DNA from: Polyangium sp. 15x6
GTDB taxonomy: Bacteria; Myxococcota_A; Polyangia; Polyangiales; Polyangiaceae
Length of the DNA: 64,000 nt
Direction of reading: 5' to 3'
Assembly (NCBI RefSeq): GCF_029960785.1
Contig: NZ_JASBQE010000039.1
Location: 1-64,000, forward strand
Numbering within the stretch: the stretch's first letter is position 1; the number at the start of each line of letters is the position of its first letter. The translations under genes were made by a program, and so were the position numbers. The notes under the pieces are model-generated. The model ran no database searches and had not been told where the DNA came from. It saw only the letters and a program-made list of their open reading frames with translations. Positions 8,882 to 18,249 of this stretch are shown piece after piece.

Positions 8882-9271
8882 ATGGCCGTTCAAATCGCTA
8901 CCGGCGCCACCGCAATGTGCAGCTTCGGCATGGCGCCCGCCTCGATCATGGTCCTGCCTGCGAACATGGTCAATGCGACCACGTCCGCCGCGAACATCGC
9001 CGACATGGTGACCGCGACGAACGTCCTGCCTTTTGGCGCTTGCACATCGCTCGCGAATCCCACGGTCGCTTCGGCCACCGCCGCCGCCTTGGGCGTCCTC
9101 ACCCCCATGCCCTGCGTCCCCGTCCCCGCGGGCACGTGGCTCCCCGGCAGCACCAAGGTCATGCTGAAAAGCCTGCCCACCCTCCACAACTCCTGCAAGC
9201 TCATGTGTTCGTATGGCGGCGTGATCCAGATCCTCAGCCCGGGCCAGTTCAAGGTCATGGCCGGCGGATGA
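8882..9271 (+). CDS. DUF4280 PAAR-like protein
   Basis: 129 residues from ATG 8882; a GTG at 8864 is an alternative. The family pattern is plain: CSFGMAPASIMVLP near the N-terminus, then NVLPFGACTSLANP, ALGVLTPMPCVPVP, a WLPGSTKV strand and a final CSYGGVIQILSPGQ. DUF4280 proteins are PAAR-like caps associated with type VI secretion or related contractile injection systems, where they sharpen the spike tip or adapt an effector. Four conserved Cys are present. The stop is 7 bp before the start of the CHAT-STAND gene, so the two are probably translated from one message. The T6SS structural genes are 14 kb away on the other strand. Confidence 0.88.
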   Translation: MAVQIATGATAMCSFGMAPASIMVLPANMVNATTSAANIADMVTATNVLPFGACTSLANPTVASATAAALGVLTPMPCVPVPAGTWLPGSTKVMLKSLPTLHNSCKLMCSYGGVIQILSPGQFKVMAGG

Positions 9272-9278
9272 GCCCCCC

Positions 9279-12200
9279 GTGACCGCGCTCTCGTCCGGGA
9301 ACCTGCTCCTCGAATTCACCCGCACCGCGCAGGCCGACGAATCGTTTGTCTTGCCGGACGGCGAGGTCACGTATGTCCTGCGCACCGAGGGCGGCGGCGC
9401 CGAGACCATCACGATCGACTGGACGCCCGCGCTCTTCGCCGACCTCGACGCCGTCCGCCGCCCCGGCTGCGATCCCGCCACAGTCCAGCGCCTCGGCCGC
9501 GCCCTCCGGCGATTCCTCGCGCCCGCGGGATGGGCTCGCCACGAAGAAGACATCCTCGCCGCCTCCTCGCGCGGCGATCCGGTCAGGATCACGTTCCGCT
9601 CGAATGCCGCGGAGCTTTATGCGTTGCCCTGGGAGCTCCTGACGCTCAAATCGAGCGGCCAGCACCTCGGCGAGCTCCCCGAGGCCCTCGTCCGTTATGC
9701 CTGGCCCGAGAGCACCACGCGCCCCGAGGATCCCTCGCCTTTGCCCGAGGGCGGGCGAATCCTCTTCGGCTGGTCCGCCGTCGCCGGCGCCGTGCCCCTC
9801 GCCGAGCAATCGAATGCCCTCCGCGCCGCCGCCGAGCGTGGTCATCATTCCTTCGATCCCGCCCGCGACGTGATCGACCACCTCTCGCTCGGCCGCCTCT
9901 CCCGCGCCCTCGAAAAAGCCTCCGCGTCGGGAGAAAACATCAACGTCCTCCACCTCCTCTGCCACGGCACCCAGGTCGGACAAACCCACGGCCTCGCCTG
10001 GGACGCGGACGACGGCAGCGGCGAGCGCGTCTTGCTCGACGCGGGCAAACTAAGGCAGCTCCTCGCACCCCACGCGGGTCGCATTCGCCTCGTCGTGCTC
10101 TCCGCCTGCGACAGCGGCAATCCCGGGCAGATCGGCAATCACCTCGGGAGCGTCGCCCAGAACCTCCACCAGGCCGGCATCCAGGCCGTCGTCGCCTCCC
10201 GCTTCCCCCTCTCCGTCCCGGGCTCCATCACCTTCACCGAAACCTTTTACGACAAACTCCTCGTCGAGCCCGCGTCCGTCGAAGACGCGCTCCTCGCCGC
10301 CCGGCAGCGCCTCCTCCGCGAAGGCGCGGGAAGGCTCGACTGGGCGAGCCTCACCCTGCACGCGCGCCCCGAGGACGGCGACGATACCCGCCCGATCGCC
10401 TTTCGCCCTTATCGAGGCCTCCTCGCCTTCCACGCCGCGCATCGCCGGTTCTTCTTCGGCCGCGAGGCCGAAATCGAGGAGACGCTCGCCGACCTCGCGG
10501 CCCTCGCCGCCTCGGGAAAACCTCGTTTCCTCGTGGTCGCGGGCGCCTCGGGCACCGGTAAATCCTCCATGGTCCTCGCCGGCGTCGTCCCGCGCCTGCT
10601 CGATCGCGGCGCCGCGCGCGAAGGTGCCGTGGACGCCGAGGATTTCAACCGCGCGATCGAGCGGCTCGCGCACCTCCTCGGGCGCAGGAGCTTGGGCGCC
10701 ACGGCGCAACAAGCGCTCTCCGTGCTCCACCGCGAAATCACGACGCTCGCCACGGCCGCGGGCGGCGCGTGGGAGGCCGTCGTCATGCGCCCCGGCGCTT
10801 CTCCGCTCGCCGCCCTCGAATCGGCGCTCGCGGCGCGCCGCGACAAGGACATTCCTTTCCTCCTCGTCGTCGATCAATTCGAGGAAATCTTCACCCACGT
10901 ACACGATCCTGCCGAGCGGCAGGCGTTCGTCGCCGAGCTCTGGAAGCGCTGCGGCGGCGAGGACGCCATCCATTGCGTCACCAGCATGCGCGTCGATTTC
11001 GTGGGCGAGTGCGGGCAGATCGTGCTCGACGCGAGCACGGGCCTAAGGCTCGATCGCGTCGCCTACGACGAGGCGCACCGCGTCTTCGTCGCGCAGATGG
11101 GCCCCGCGCAGCTCCGCACCGTGATCGAGGAGCCCGCGCGCAAGGTCGGCCTCTCCCTTTCCCAGGGGCTCGCGAGCCGCATCATCGCCGAGGTCGGCGC
11201 CGAGCCCACGGCCCTGCCGCTCGTCGAATACGTCCTCGACCTCCTCTGGCAAAAACGCCAGGGAACAACCCTCGACGCGGCCCGGTACGAGGAGCTCGGC
11301 GGCGTGTTCGGCGCGCTCGAACGAATGGCGGACGCCGTCGTCGACGAGCTCGACGAGCCCTCGCAAAAGCTCGCGCGCCGGCTCTTCTCGCGCCTCACCC
11401 ATTTCGGCGAGGGCGGCGCCTCGAACACGCGCCGCCGCGTCCCCCTCGCGCGCATCCTCCCCGCCGATCCGGAGAAGCGCGCGCGCTTCGAGGCCTTGCT
11501 CGAACGATTCATCGACGCGCGCCTCGTCTCGCGTCAGGACGAAGGCGGCCGCATCGTGGTCGAGGTCGCGCACGAGGCCTTGCTCCGGCGGTGGAAACGC
11601 CTCGCGGCCTGGCTCGCCGAGGATCGGGCGCGCGTCGTCGAAATCGGCAAGCTCGAGCGCTGGGCCGCCGATTTCAAGGCCCACGTCGCCCTCCTTCGCG
11701 GCGCCCAGCTCGGGTATGCCAAGCAGATCCGCGCGCAGGCCGAGGACGAGCTCGACGACGACACGCGCGCCATGATCGAGGCGAGCGAACACGCGGAGGA
11801 AGCCGAAGCCGAAAAAGCACGCGCGAAGCAGAGCGTGGAGCGGCGCAAGCTCTACGCCGGCGCCGCGGGCGCGGTGATCGTGGCCGTCGCCATGACGCTC
11901 CTCGCGCTCCAGACGACCCGGGCCAAAGCCGAGGCCGACGCCTCGAGGAAGCAGGCGGAGCAGGGTCGCGCCGAGGCTGAAAAAGCGCACGAGCAGGCCG
12001 ACGCGGAGCGCGAGATCGCCGAAAGGCAATTGCGCATCGGCGGCGCCTTGAACCTCGTCGCGCGCAATCAGCACGCGGCCGCCGCGTCCGTCGTGTCGGA
12101 GCGAAGCGGCCCGTTCCCCGAGCTCCTCACGGATTTCAGGCACCTCTCGCTGGCGCAGCGCCTCCTCGCTTTGCCCATTCCGAAGGTCACGCTCGCCGGG

Positions 12201-14279
12201 CACCACGAGAAGTTGTGGCACGCCGCCTGGTCCCCGGATGGACGCCGCTTCGTCACGGCCTCGGAGGACAAAGTGGCCTACCTCTGGGACGGCAATGGCC
12301 GGGGCAAACCCATCGCCTTGCGGCACGACGGGCCGCTCACCTCGGCCGTCTTCGACGCCCAGGGGCGCCGCGTGCTCACCTCCTCCACGAATGGCGTCGC
12401 GAAGATCTGGGACGTCTCCGGCCCGGCGCCCCGCGTCCTCTCCGAGCTCCGCGGCAAGACGCGCGGCTTATGGACGGCCGCCTTCTCCCCCGACGGGACA
12501 CGCGTGGCCACCGCGACGGTCGAGGGCGCGATCGAGATGTGGGACCTCTCCGCGGTCACCGGCCCCGTCCTCGAAACCAGTTTGACCGGGCACACGCGCG
12601 TGGTCTCGTGGATCGAATTCGATCCCTCGGGCGAGAAGCTCGTGAGCTCCTCCTGGGACCGAACAGCGTGCATCTGGGACGTCCGGAGAGGGACACGCGC
12701 CTGCCTCGAAGGGCACACGGGCCCCGTCATGTCGGCCGCATTTTCCCCCGACGGCAAGGTCGTCGTCACCGCTTCGACCGACGGCACCGCGCGCATCTGG
12801 GACGTCGCGACCCGCAAGGAGATGGTTGCCCTGCGGGGCCATTTGGGCCCGCTCAACCAGGCGGTCTTTCATCCCAAGAGCAGCCGCGTCGTCGCCACGG
12901 CGAGCGACGACAACACGGTCCGATTCTGGACGAAAGAGGACGTGGGGCCGGGCGCGCGCGCTGCCGGGGTCGCCTCCTACACGGAGCTCGCGGACCTGGA
13001 TGGCCACGAGGCCGACGTCACCACCGTCGCCTTCTCGCCGGACGGAGAGCGGCTCCTGACGGCCTCCTGGGACGAGACGGCGCGCATCTGGGACCTCGCG
13101 CGCCTGCCGCGGCGCGTCCTTCCACGGATCCTCGGGCATTACGTGACGGGCGCGAGCGAGAGCCCGACCCAGGACCACCTGCTCCAGACCACGCCCGAGG
13201 GCGAGCTCGCCCTGTATCGCCTGCCTCCGAATCCCGAGGTCTACGAGGGCGTCCACCGGCTCGGCCTCCTCTCCCATGGAAAGAGGCGAATCCTATCGGT
13301 TGCGTGGAGCCGCGACGGGAGCCGCCTCGTCACCGGCGACGAGGTGGGCGGCGTGGCCATCACGCCCATCGAGCCTCGCACCGCGCCCCCGTCGCTCCCC
13401 GTCCTGCACACGCGAATGCTCCCCGCGCATCACCAGGCGCCCATCCTCGCGCTCGCCTGGAATGCGGACGGCAACCAATTCGTCAGCGTCGCCGCCGAGA
13501 AGGCGCCGCTCGTATGGGACGCGAACCATCCCGAACGTCCCCCGATCCCCGTCACGGCCTCCGCCGAGGGATGCGAGGATCCCGGCGCCTCCGCGGCACG
13601 TGCGCAAGTTTCTGCGAATTCGGGCGACTTCACGTCCGTCGCGTGGAGCGGCAAACCGGGCGCGCGCCATATCGTCCTTGGTCGCGAAGACGGCTGCGCC
13701 TGGTGGGTCGACCTCGATGGCCGGGAAAAACCCGTGGTGCTCGGCCGCCACCAAGCCGCACTCACCGCCGTCGCCTTGTCACCCGATGGCGAGCGCGTCG
13801 CCACGGCCTCGCAGGACAGGACCGTGCGCGTCTGGAAACGCGACGGCACCTACGTCGAGCTCGCGCATCCGGCGCCGCTCCTCTCCGTCGCGTTCGATGC
13901 GCGCGGCGAGCGCGTGATCACGCGGGCCCGGGACAACACGGTCAACGTGTGGAGGGTCGACGGTTCCGGCCAGGTGTTCGCCCTGGCAAACGACGCCGCG
14001 ACCTTCCCCATTGCAGCCTTCGACGTGAAGGGAAATGGAATCCTCACCGTGGACGCGCGTGGCTTCCTCCAGCGCTGGAACGCCGAGCCCGCCGCCATCG
14101 TCGCGAGCCTCGAGCGCGCGAACGACGACTGCGCCACCGCGGCGCTCCGCGAGCGTTACCTGGCCGAGGCCGAGGACGACGCGATCAAGGGCTGCCGCGC
14201 GTGCGCCGAAAAGCAAGGGCTCGACCCGGACAATTGCACGCACGACCTGAAGACCGGCGCGCTCGGGCCCCGGAAATGA
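9279..14279 (+). CDS. CHAT caspase-like protease fused to a STAND NTPase, membrane helix and WD40 propellers
   Basis: 1666 residues from GTG 9279, downstream of GGCGGATGAG. Domains in order: CHAT protease (about 1-365) with catalytic H229 (LCHG) and C277 (SACDSG); STAND-type NTPase (about 375-760) with Walker A GASGTGKS (K428) and Walker B LLVVDQFEE (D532); a helical arm; one membrane helix at about 857-877 followed by a charged coiled coil; and about 12 WD40 repeats (985-1620) with IWDV/VWDA ends, plus a short Cys-containing tail. The architecture is that of a signal-activated protease: the propeller senses, the STAND module oligomerises on nucleotide, and CHAT cleaves a target. The neighbouring DUF4280 protein and second caspase-like protease are the obvious candidates for partner and substrate. 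No key residue is missing. Confidence 0.9.
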   Translation: MTALSSGNLLLEFTRTAQADESFVLPDGEVTYVLRTEGGGAETITIDWTPALFADLDAVRRPGCDPATVQRLGRALRRFLAPAGWARHEEDILAASSRGDPVRITFRSNAAELYALPWELLTLKSSGQHLGELPEALVRYAWPESTTRPEDPSPLPEGGRILFGWSAVAGAVPLAEQSNALRAAAERGHHSFDPARDVIDHLSLGRLSRALEKASASGENINVLHLLCHGTQVGQTHGLAWDADDGSGERVLLDAGKLRQLLAPHAGRIRLVVLSACDSGNPGQIGNHLGSVAQNLHQAGIQAVVASRFPLSVPGSITFTETFYDKLLVEPASVEDALLAARQRLLREGAGRLDWASLTLHARPEDGDDTRPIAFRPYRGLLAFHAAHRRFFFGREAEIEETLADLAALAASGKPRFLVVAGASGTGKSSMVLAGVVPRLLDRGAAREGAVDAEDFNRAIERLAHLLGRRSLGATAQQALSVLHREITTLATAAGGAWEAVVMRPGASPLAALESALAARRDKDIPFLLVVDQFEEIFTHVHDPAERQAFVAELWKRCGGEDAIHCVTSMRVDFVGECGQIVLDASTGLRLDRVAYDEAHRVFVAQMGPAQLRTVIEEPARKVGLSLSQGLASRIIAEVGAEPTALPLVEYVLDLLWQKRQGTTLDAARYEELGGVFGALERMADAVVDELDEPSQKLARRLFSRLTHFGEGGASNTRRRVPLARILPADPEKRARFEALLERFIDARLVSRQDEGGRIVVEVAHEALLRRWKRLAAWLAEDRARVVEIGKLERWAADFKAHVALLRGAQLGYAKQIRAQAEDELDDDTRAMIEASEHAEEAEAEKARAKQSVERRKLYAGAAGAVIVAVAMTLLALQTTRAKAEADASRKQAEQGRAEAEKAHEQADAEREIAERQLRIGGALNLVARNQHAAAASVVSERSGPFPELLTDFRHLSLAQRLLALPIPKVTLAGHHEKLWHAAWSPDGRRFVTASEDKVAYLWDGNGRGKPIALRHDGPLTSAVFDAQGRRVLTSSTNGVAKIWDVSGPAPRVLSELRGKTRGLWTAAFSPDGTRVATATVEGAIEMWDLSAVTGPVLETSLTGHTRVVSWIEFDPSGEKLVSSSWDRTACIWDVRRGTRACLEGHTGPVMSAAFSPDGKVVVTASTDGTARIWDVATRKEMVALRGHLGPLNQAVFHPKSSRVVATASDDNTVRFWTKEDVGPGARAAGVASYTELADLDGHEADVTTVAFSPDGERLLTASWDETARIWDLARLPRRVLPRILGHYVTGASESPTQDHLLQTTPEGELALYRLPPNPEVYEGVHRLGLLSHGKRRILSVAWSRDGSRLVTGDEVGGVAITPIEPRTAPPSLPVLHTRMLPAHHQAPILALAWNADGNQFVSVAAEKAPLVWDANHPERPPIPVTASAEGCEDPGASAARAQVSANSGDFTSVAWSGKPGARHIVLGREDGCAWWVDLDGREKPVVLGRHQAALTAVALSPDGERVATASQDRTVRVWKRDGTYVELAHPAPLLSVAFDARGERVITRARDNTVNVWRVDGSGQVFALANDAATFPIAAFDVKGNGILTVDARGFLQRWNAEPAAIVASLERANDDCATAALRERYLAEAEDDAIKGCRACAEKQGLDPDNCTHDLKTGALGPRK

Positions 14280-14305
14280 TACCGTCCCTGTGAATCGAGG
14301 ACGCC

Positions 14306-16018
14306 ATGCCCGCGAATGACCTCCACCTCCTCCTCAGCCACGACGACGACGAGGGTGGCGCCTTCCTCGAAGGCGGCTTGCCCGCGGACGCGGCCGCGCA
14401 GCACGAAGAGCGCCCCGAGGCGCGCCCCGGCCCGACGCACCTCTGGGACGAAGGAGACGACCCGGACGACCTCGTCGCCCAGCGCTGGGGCGTGATCGTA
14501 CCGGAAGGCCAAACGGGCGATCGACTGCTGGAGCTCGCGCGTCCCCTCCTCGAAGCGCGCCGCGCGGCCCAGGGGGGCCACGAAATCAAGGTGTTCCGCG
14601 CGCCCGCGCGCCTCGACATGGCGGGCGCCGCGCGCTGGCGCAAGGATGTCTTCGATCGGGGCGCCGACCTCGCCGTCGATCTGCCGCGTTATCAGCTCAT
14701 CCTCGGCGATCTCGATCAGGTCCCCTTCGCCATCCAGCAGGTCCAGCAATCGGACGGGTTCGTCGGGCGAATCGCCTTCCCGGACGAACGCGGCTACGAG
14801 GCCTACGTCCACAAGATCCTCGCCGCCGAGCGCGCGGCCGCGCTGCCTTCGCCCCCGCACGCCACGTTTTACACCGTGCACGACGGCACGGCGGCGACGA
14901 CGGCGACGTACCGCGCGCTCGTGCGTCCGGGGCTCGATCTCGTGCGCCGCCGCCTCGAGGCGGGGCAATTCCCCGCGAGCACGATTGAAGAGCGGGGGCG
15001 TGCCGACGTGCCTTCCCCCGACGAGCTCTTCGAGGTCGCGTCCCGCCCCGACCCGGGCGTGCTCTTCAGCGTCAGCCACGGCGCCGGCGCGCCGCGCGAG
15101 GGCTGGAAGAACTTCGCCGAGCAACGCGCGCGTCAAGGGGCCATGCGATTCGGCCGCGAGGGCACGTTCGCCGCGAGCGAACTCGGCGAGCGCCCCTTCG
15201 CGCCGGGCGGCGTCTGGTTCATGGTCGCCTGTTATGGCGGCGGCACGCCGGATCGCAGCGCCTACCGCCACTGGCTCGAACGATTGCAGAAGCTCGGCCA
15301 TTACGGCGGCGAGGCCGAGGAGGTCCTCAAGGCACTCCCTCGCAATGCGCCGCCCTTCATCGCGTCGCTCCCCCGCGCGGCGCTGGCGAACCCGAACGGC
15401 CCCCTCGCATTCCTCGGGCACGTCGATCTCGCCTGGACCTACAGCTTCGAGGAGCGCGATGCGGGCACGCCGATCGCCCGCCCGGCGCGCTTCATGTCGG
15501 TCGTGCGTTCGCTCGTGCGTGGCGACCGCGTCGGCCTCGCGTTCCGCGAGCTCGTGCGATTCTTCGAGCAGGCGAACACGGAGCTCACGAGCCTCTACGA
15601 CCACGAGGCGAGCGGAGGCCGGCGCGACGAGGTGCGGCTCGGGCATCTCTGGATGCTCCGGCAGGACCTCTCGGGATACATCCTCCTCGGCGATCCCGCG
15701 GTGCGCCTGCGTGTTCCAAAGGCGCAAAAGAGCACGCCCGTCGAGCCCCCCGCCCCGACGGCGGCGAACATTCTCGGGTTTGGCCAGGCACAGGCGCCCG
15801 CGCCTGCCCCCGCGCCTGCCCCCGCGCCGATTGCGCAGGTCGAACCCGTCGCGCTTCCCATGGAGCTCGAGCGCCTCGAAGAGGCCTTCGGCCACATGCT
15901 CGTGGGCGAGCGCGGGCACAAGGAGATCGCCAAGGAATACGGCATCGAGCTCGGAGAGCTGCGCAAGCTCTTCGACCGGTACAAGAAGGGTGGGCGCGGA
16001 TCACTCGGGCATACCTGA
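14306..16018 (+). CDS. Caspase/gingipain-like (C25-type) protease homologue
   Basis: 570 residues, starting 26 bp after the CHAT-STAND stop at an ATG preceded by GAGG. The middle of the protein carries a His motif (SVSHGAG, H258) and, 51 residues later, a Cys motif (VACYGGG, C309), the His-Cys dyad order and spacing of caspase-fold peptidases such as gingipain-like C25 and CHAT. The 30 or so residues before position 70 are acidic. After about 460, an Ala-Pro linker of (AP)n type leads to a small helical C-terminal domain (about 515-565) that resembles a winged or HTH helix set. There is no signal peptide. Its position directly after a CHAT-STAND gene suggests a protease cascade or a protease with a decoy or substrate relation. 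The exact family is uncertain. Confidence 0.65.
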   Translation: MPANDLHLLLSHDDDEGGAFLEGGLPADAAAQHEERPEARPGPTHLWDEGDDPDDLVAQRWGVIVPEGQTGDRLLELARPLLEARRAAQGGHEIKVFRAPARLDMAGAARWRKDVFDRGADLAVDLPRYQLILGDLDQVPFAIQQVQQSDGFVGRIAFPDERGYEAYVHKILAAERAAALPSPPHATFYTVHDGTAATTATYRALVRPGLDLVRRRLEAGQFPASTIEERGRADVPSPDELFEVASRPDPGVLFSVSHGAGAPREGWKNFAEQRARQGAMRFGREGTFAASELGERPFAPGGVWFMVACYGGGTPDRSAYRHWLERLQKLGHYGGEAEEVLKALPRNAPPFIASLPRAALANPNGPLAFLGHVDLAWTYSFEERDAGTPIARPARFMSVVRSLVRGDRVGLAFRELVRFFEQANTELTSLYDHEASGGRRDEVRLGHLWMLRQDLSGYILLGDPAVRLRVPKAQKSTPVEPPAPTAANILGFGQAQAPAPAPAPAPAPIAQVEPVALPMELERLEEAFGHMLVGERGHKEIAKEYGIELGELRKLFDRYKKGGRGSLGHT

Positions 16019-16019
16019 A

Positions 16020-17702
16020 ATGCGTTCGCTCCCGCGAATCCTCTCGCTCTCGCTCGCCGCGCTCCTCGCGTTCGCCGCCCCCGCGCGCGCGGACGACATC
16101 GCCTTGCCGCGATTCCAGCCCGCCTTCGCCGGCGACCGGATGCTCGGCGTGCAGTCTCCCTACGCCGCCGGTGATTTCACCTTCCACGGCATGTTGCTCG
16201 TGGATTACGCCAGGAACCCCTACGTCCTCAAGACGGACGACGGCGCCACGGCGTCGGAGATCGTGGGCCGGCAGCTCTTCCTCCACGCGAACGCCACCTA
16301 TTCGATGTGGAATCGCCTGTCGGTGAACCTCGACGTGCCCGTCGCGCTCCTGCAGACGGGCGACGCCGACACATCCCCGACCACCGCCGCTTTCGGCGAC
16401 ATCCGCCTCGGCGCCCGCGTCCGCCTCTACGGCGCGTACGAGGACCCGTTGCAGGTAGGGATCGGCGGCTATTTCTGGATCCCCACCGGCACGGGCGCCT
16501 ACGTCACCGATGGCTACGTGCGTGGCCTGCCGCAGCTCCTCCTCGGCGGACAGCTCGGGGACCGCTGGGTCTGGTCCTTCGCCGTGGGCCCCGAGATCCG
16601 CGACAAACGCGCGACGGACGACGGCGTCGTGCTGGGCACGGCCATCACCGGCGGCGCCGGCATCGCGGTCCTCCTCGGGCAGGACCGCGCCCTGCAAATC
16701 GGCCCGGAGCTCGACATCTCGCAGGTGCTCCTCGACGCGACGAGCCAGAATCGCAACATCGAGCTCTCGCTCCAGGGCCGATACCGGTTCCTCGACAACT
16801 ATGAGGCGGGCATGAGCATCGGCGCCGGCCTGAGCGAGGGTGTCGGCACGCCTCTGTTCCGCGTGGTCGCGATGGTCGCCTACACGCCCTTCCTCTCGGA
16901 GCGCCTGCGGGACAGCGACGGAGACGGGATCTTGAACGATCAGGACGCCTGCCCCGAGGTCCGCGGCGATCGCAGCGTGTACGCCGTGGAGAATGGGTGC
17001 CCGTCCGTGTACCGCAAGCGCGCGAACGACGCCGACGGCGACGACGTCATCGATGATCAGGACGCCTGCCCGCGTGTCTACGGTATTCCGCAGAGCGACG
17101 AGACACGAAATGGCTGCCCGCTCGACGACGCCGAGGAGGCGGCGCTGCTCGAACAATACCGGGACAACCGCCCGGATTCGAAGGGCGACACCGACGGCGA
17201 CGGCCTCGCCGACGACGTCGACGCCTGCCCCGCGGAGAAGGGCGCGCCGAGCGAGGTGGCCGCGAAGAACGGCTGCCCGGAGCTCGTGCGGGTCACGGAC
17301 GGCGAGATCGTCCTCTTGCGCGAGCTCCTCTTCGACACGGGCCGGGCCACGTTACGCCCCTCGTCCCGGCAGATGCTGGAAGAGGTCGCCGAGGTCCTCT
17401 TCCAGCACCCCGAAATCACGCGGATCGAGGTGCAAGGCCACACCGACAATCGAGGAACGTTGCCGCGCAACGACGCGCTCGCACTGCAGCGAGCCCAGGC
17501 CGTGCGCGACCTGCTCGTTCGCCGCAGCATCGATCCGAAGCGCATCGTCATCAAAGCCTTTGGCCCGAACGCCCCGGTCGCGACGAACACGACGCCGGAG
17601 GGGAGGCAACGCAACCGGCGCGCGACGTTCGTCATCCTGGAGAAAACCCCTTCGCCCGCGCCTCCTTCTCCTTCCCCTTCAGGCGCCACGCCGGCGCCGT
17701 AG
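16020..17702 (+). CDS. OmpA-family outer-membrane protein with thrombospondin type-3 repeats
   Basis: 560 residues from ATG 16020, one base after the previous stop. A clear signal peptide ends at PARA/DD (about residue 25). Residues 30-300 look like a beta-barrel of the type common in myxobacterial OmpA-like proteins. Three calcium-binding thrombospondin type-3 segments follow (RDSDGDGILNDQDACP, NDADGDDVIDDQDACP, GDTDGDGLADDVDACP). Then comes an OmpA peptidoglycan-binding domain (about 430-545) with the LLFDTGRATL and VQGHTDNRG motifs, and a Pro/Ser-rich tail. It should link the outer membrane to peptidoglycan. Its start is almost coupled to the protease gene, so it may belong to the same transcript. 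Confidence 0.9.
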   Translation: MRSLPRILSLSLAALLAFAAPARADDIALPRFQPAFAGDRMLGVQSPYAAGDFTFHGMLLVDYARNPYVLKTDDGATASEIVGRQLFLHANATYSMWNRLSVNLDVPVALLQTGDADTSPTTAAFGDIRLGARVRLYGAYEDPLQVGIGGYFWIPTGTGAYVTDGYVRGLPQLLLGGQLGDRWVWSFAVGPEIRDKRATDDGVVLGTAITGGAGIAVLLGQDRALQIGPELDISQVLLDATSQNRNIELSLQGRYRFLDNYEAGMSIGAGLSEGVGTPLFRVVAMVAYTPFLSERLRDSDGDGILNDQDACPEVRGDRSVYAVENGCPSVYRKRANDADGDDVIDDQDACPRVYGIPQSDETRNGCPLDDAEEAALLEQYRDNRPDSKGDTDGDGLADDVDACPAEKGAPSEVAAKNGCPELVRVTDGEIVLLRELLFDTGRATLRPSSRQMLEEVAEVLFQHPEITRIEVQGHTDNRGTLPRNDALALQRAQAVRDLLVRRSIDPKRIVIKAFGPNAPVATNTTPEGRQRNRRATFVILEKTPSPAPPSPSPSGATPAP

Positions 17703-18249
17703 GTACGTTCGCCCACATGATCCGGACAAATCCGGACAAATTCGGACAAATTCGGACAAATCCCGCGAGATGTCCGGTCCTGCCGCCGTCTTGCACGTGA
17801 GCCATTTCACCACCTGAGCTCGACCCAAAGGTGGCGTGCACGCGTCTCCAGGTCGCGTGCACGCGTCTCCAGGTCGTGTGCACGCGTCGCCAAGTCACGC
17901 GGGCACGCCTTCCCCTCGTGCCCACGCGTCTCCGCGTCGCGGGCACGCACCGTCATGACATTCCCGAACGATCTCCACGTCATGCACGCGCGTCTCGACC
18001 TCACGCGCGCGCGCCTCGCCGCCCCCCACGCGCGCCTTCGCTCCCCGCCCACGCGTCATTTTCCTGCGCCCACGCGCCCCAGAGACACGCCCACACGCCT
18101 CGCGCCTCGCTCGCGCGTGAAGCCTCCGCGCGCCCTCGCCCCGCGCCTGGCATATCCCGTGCAATGGCTTCCTGCGCGGCGCACGAGACGGGACCTCTCC
18201 CGTCTACCGCCACACGACAACCCCAACCGCCCCCCATTGGAGGCTGATC
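17703..18249. repeat. Intergenic repeat region: 10-bp and 21-bp tandem arrays
   Basis: No gene is supported in these 547 bp. Directly after the OmpA stop, a 10-bp unit TCCGGACAAA or TTCGGACAAA is repeated four times (17721-17760). From 17834 a 21-bp unit GCGTGCACGCGTCTCCAGGTC is repeated exactly twice, then once nearly exactly (to 17896), then in increasingly degenerate copies with the same 21-bp step to about 18110. On the minus strand the array reads as a seven-residue RDLETRA repeat in an open frame (17807-18052), but without a start context I trust. GGAGG at 18239-18243 belongs to the next gene. Confidence 0.75.

Noticed and set aside
14646-16019. A frame continuous with the OmpA gene that would extend its N-terminus by about 458 residues
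   Set aside because: The extension lies out of frame over the caspase-like gene, and the signal peptide begins exactly at the ATG at 16020.
17807-18052. An 81-codon minus-strand gene with RDLETRA heptads
   Set aside because: No ribosome binding site, and the frame is a direct consequence of the 21-bp repeat. Kept only as a finding.
17834-18110. CRISPR or an origin-of-replication iteron array
   Set aside because: The 21-bp units abut without spacers and decay gradually, and no initiator gene or AT-rich segment is near.
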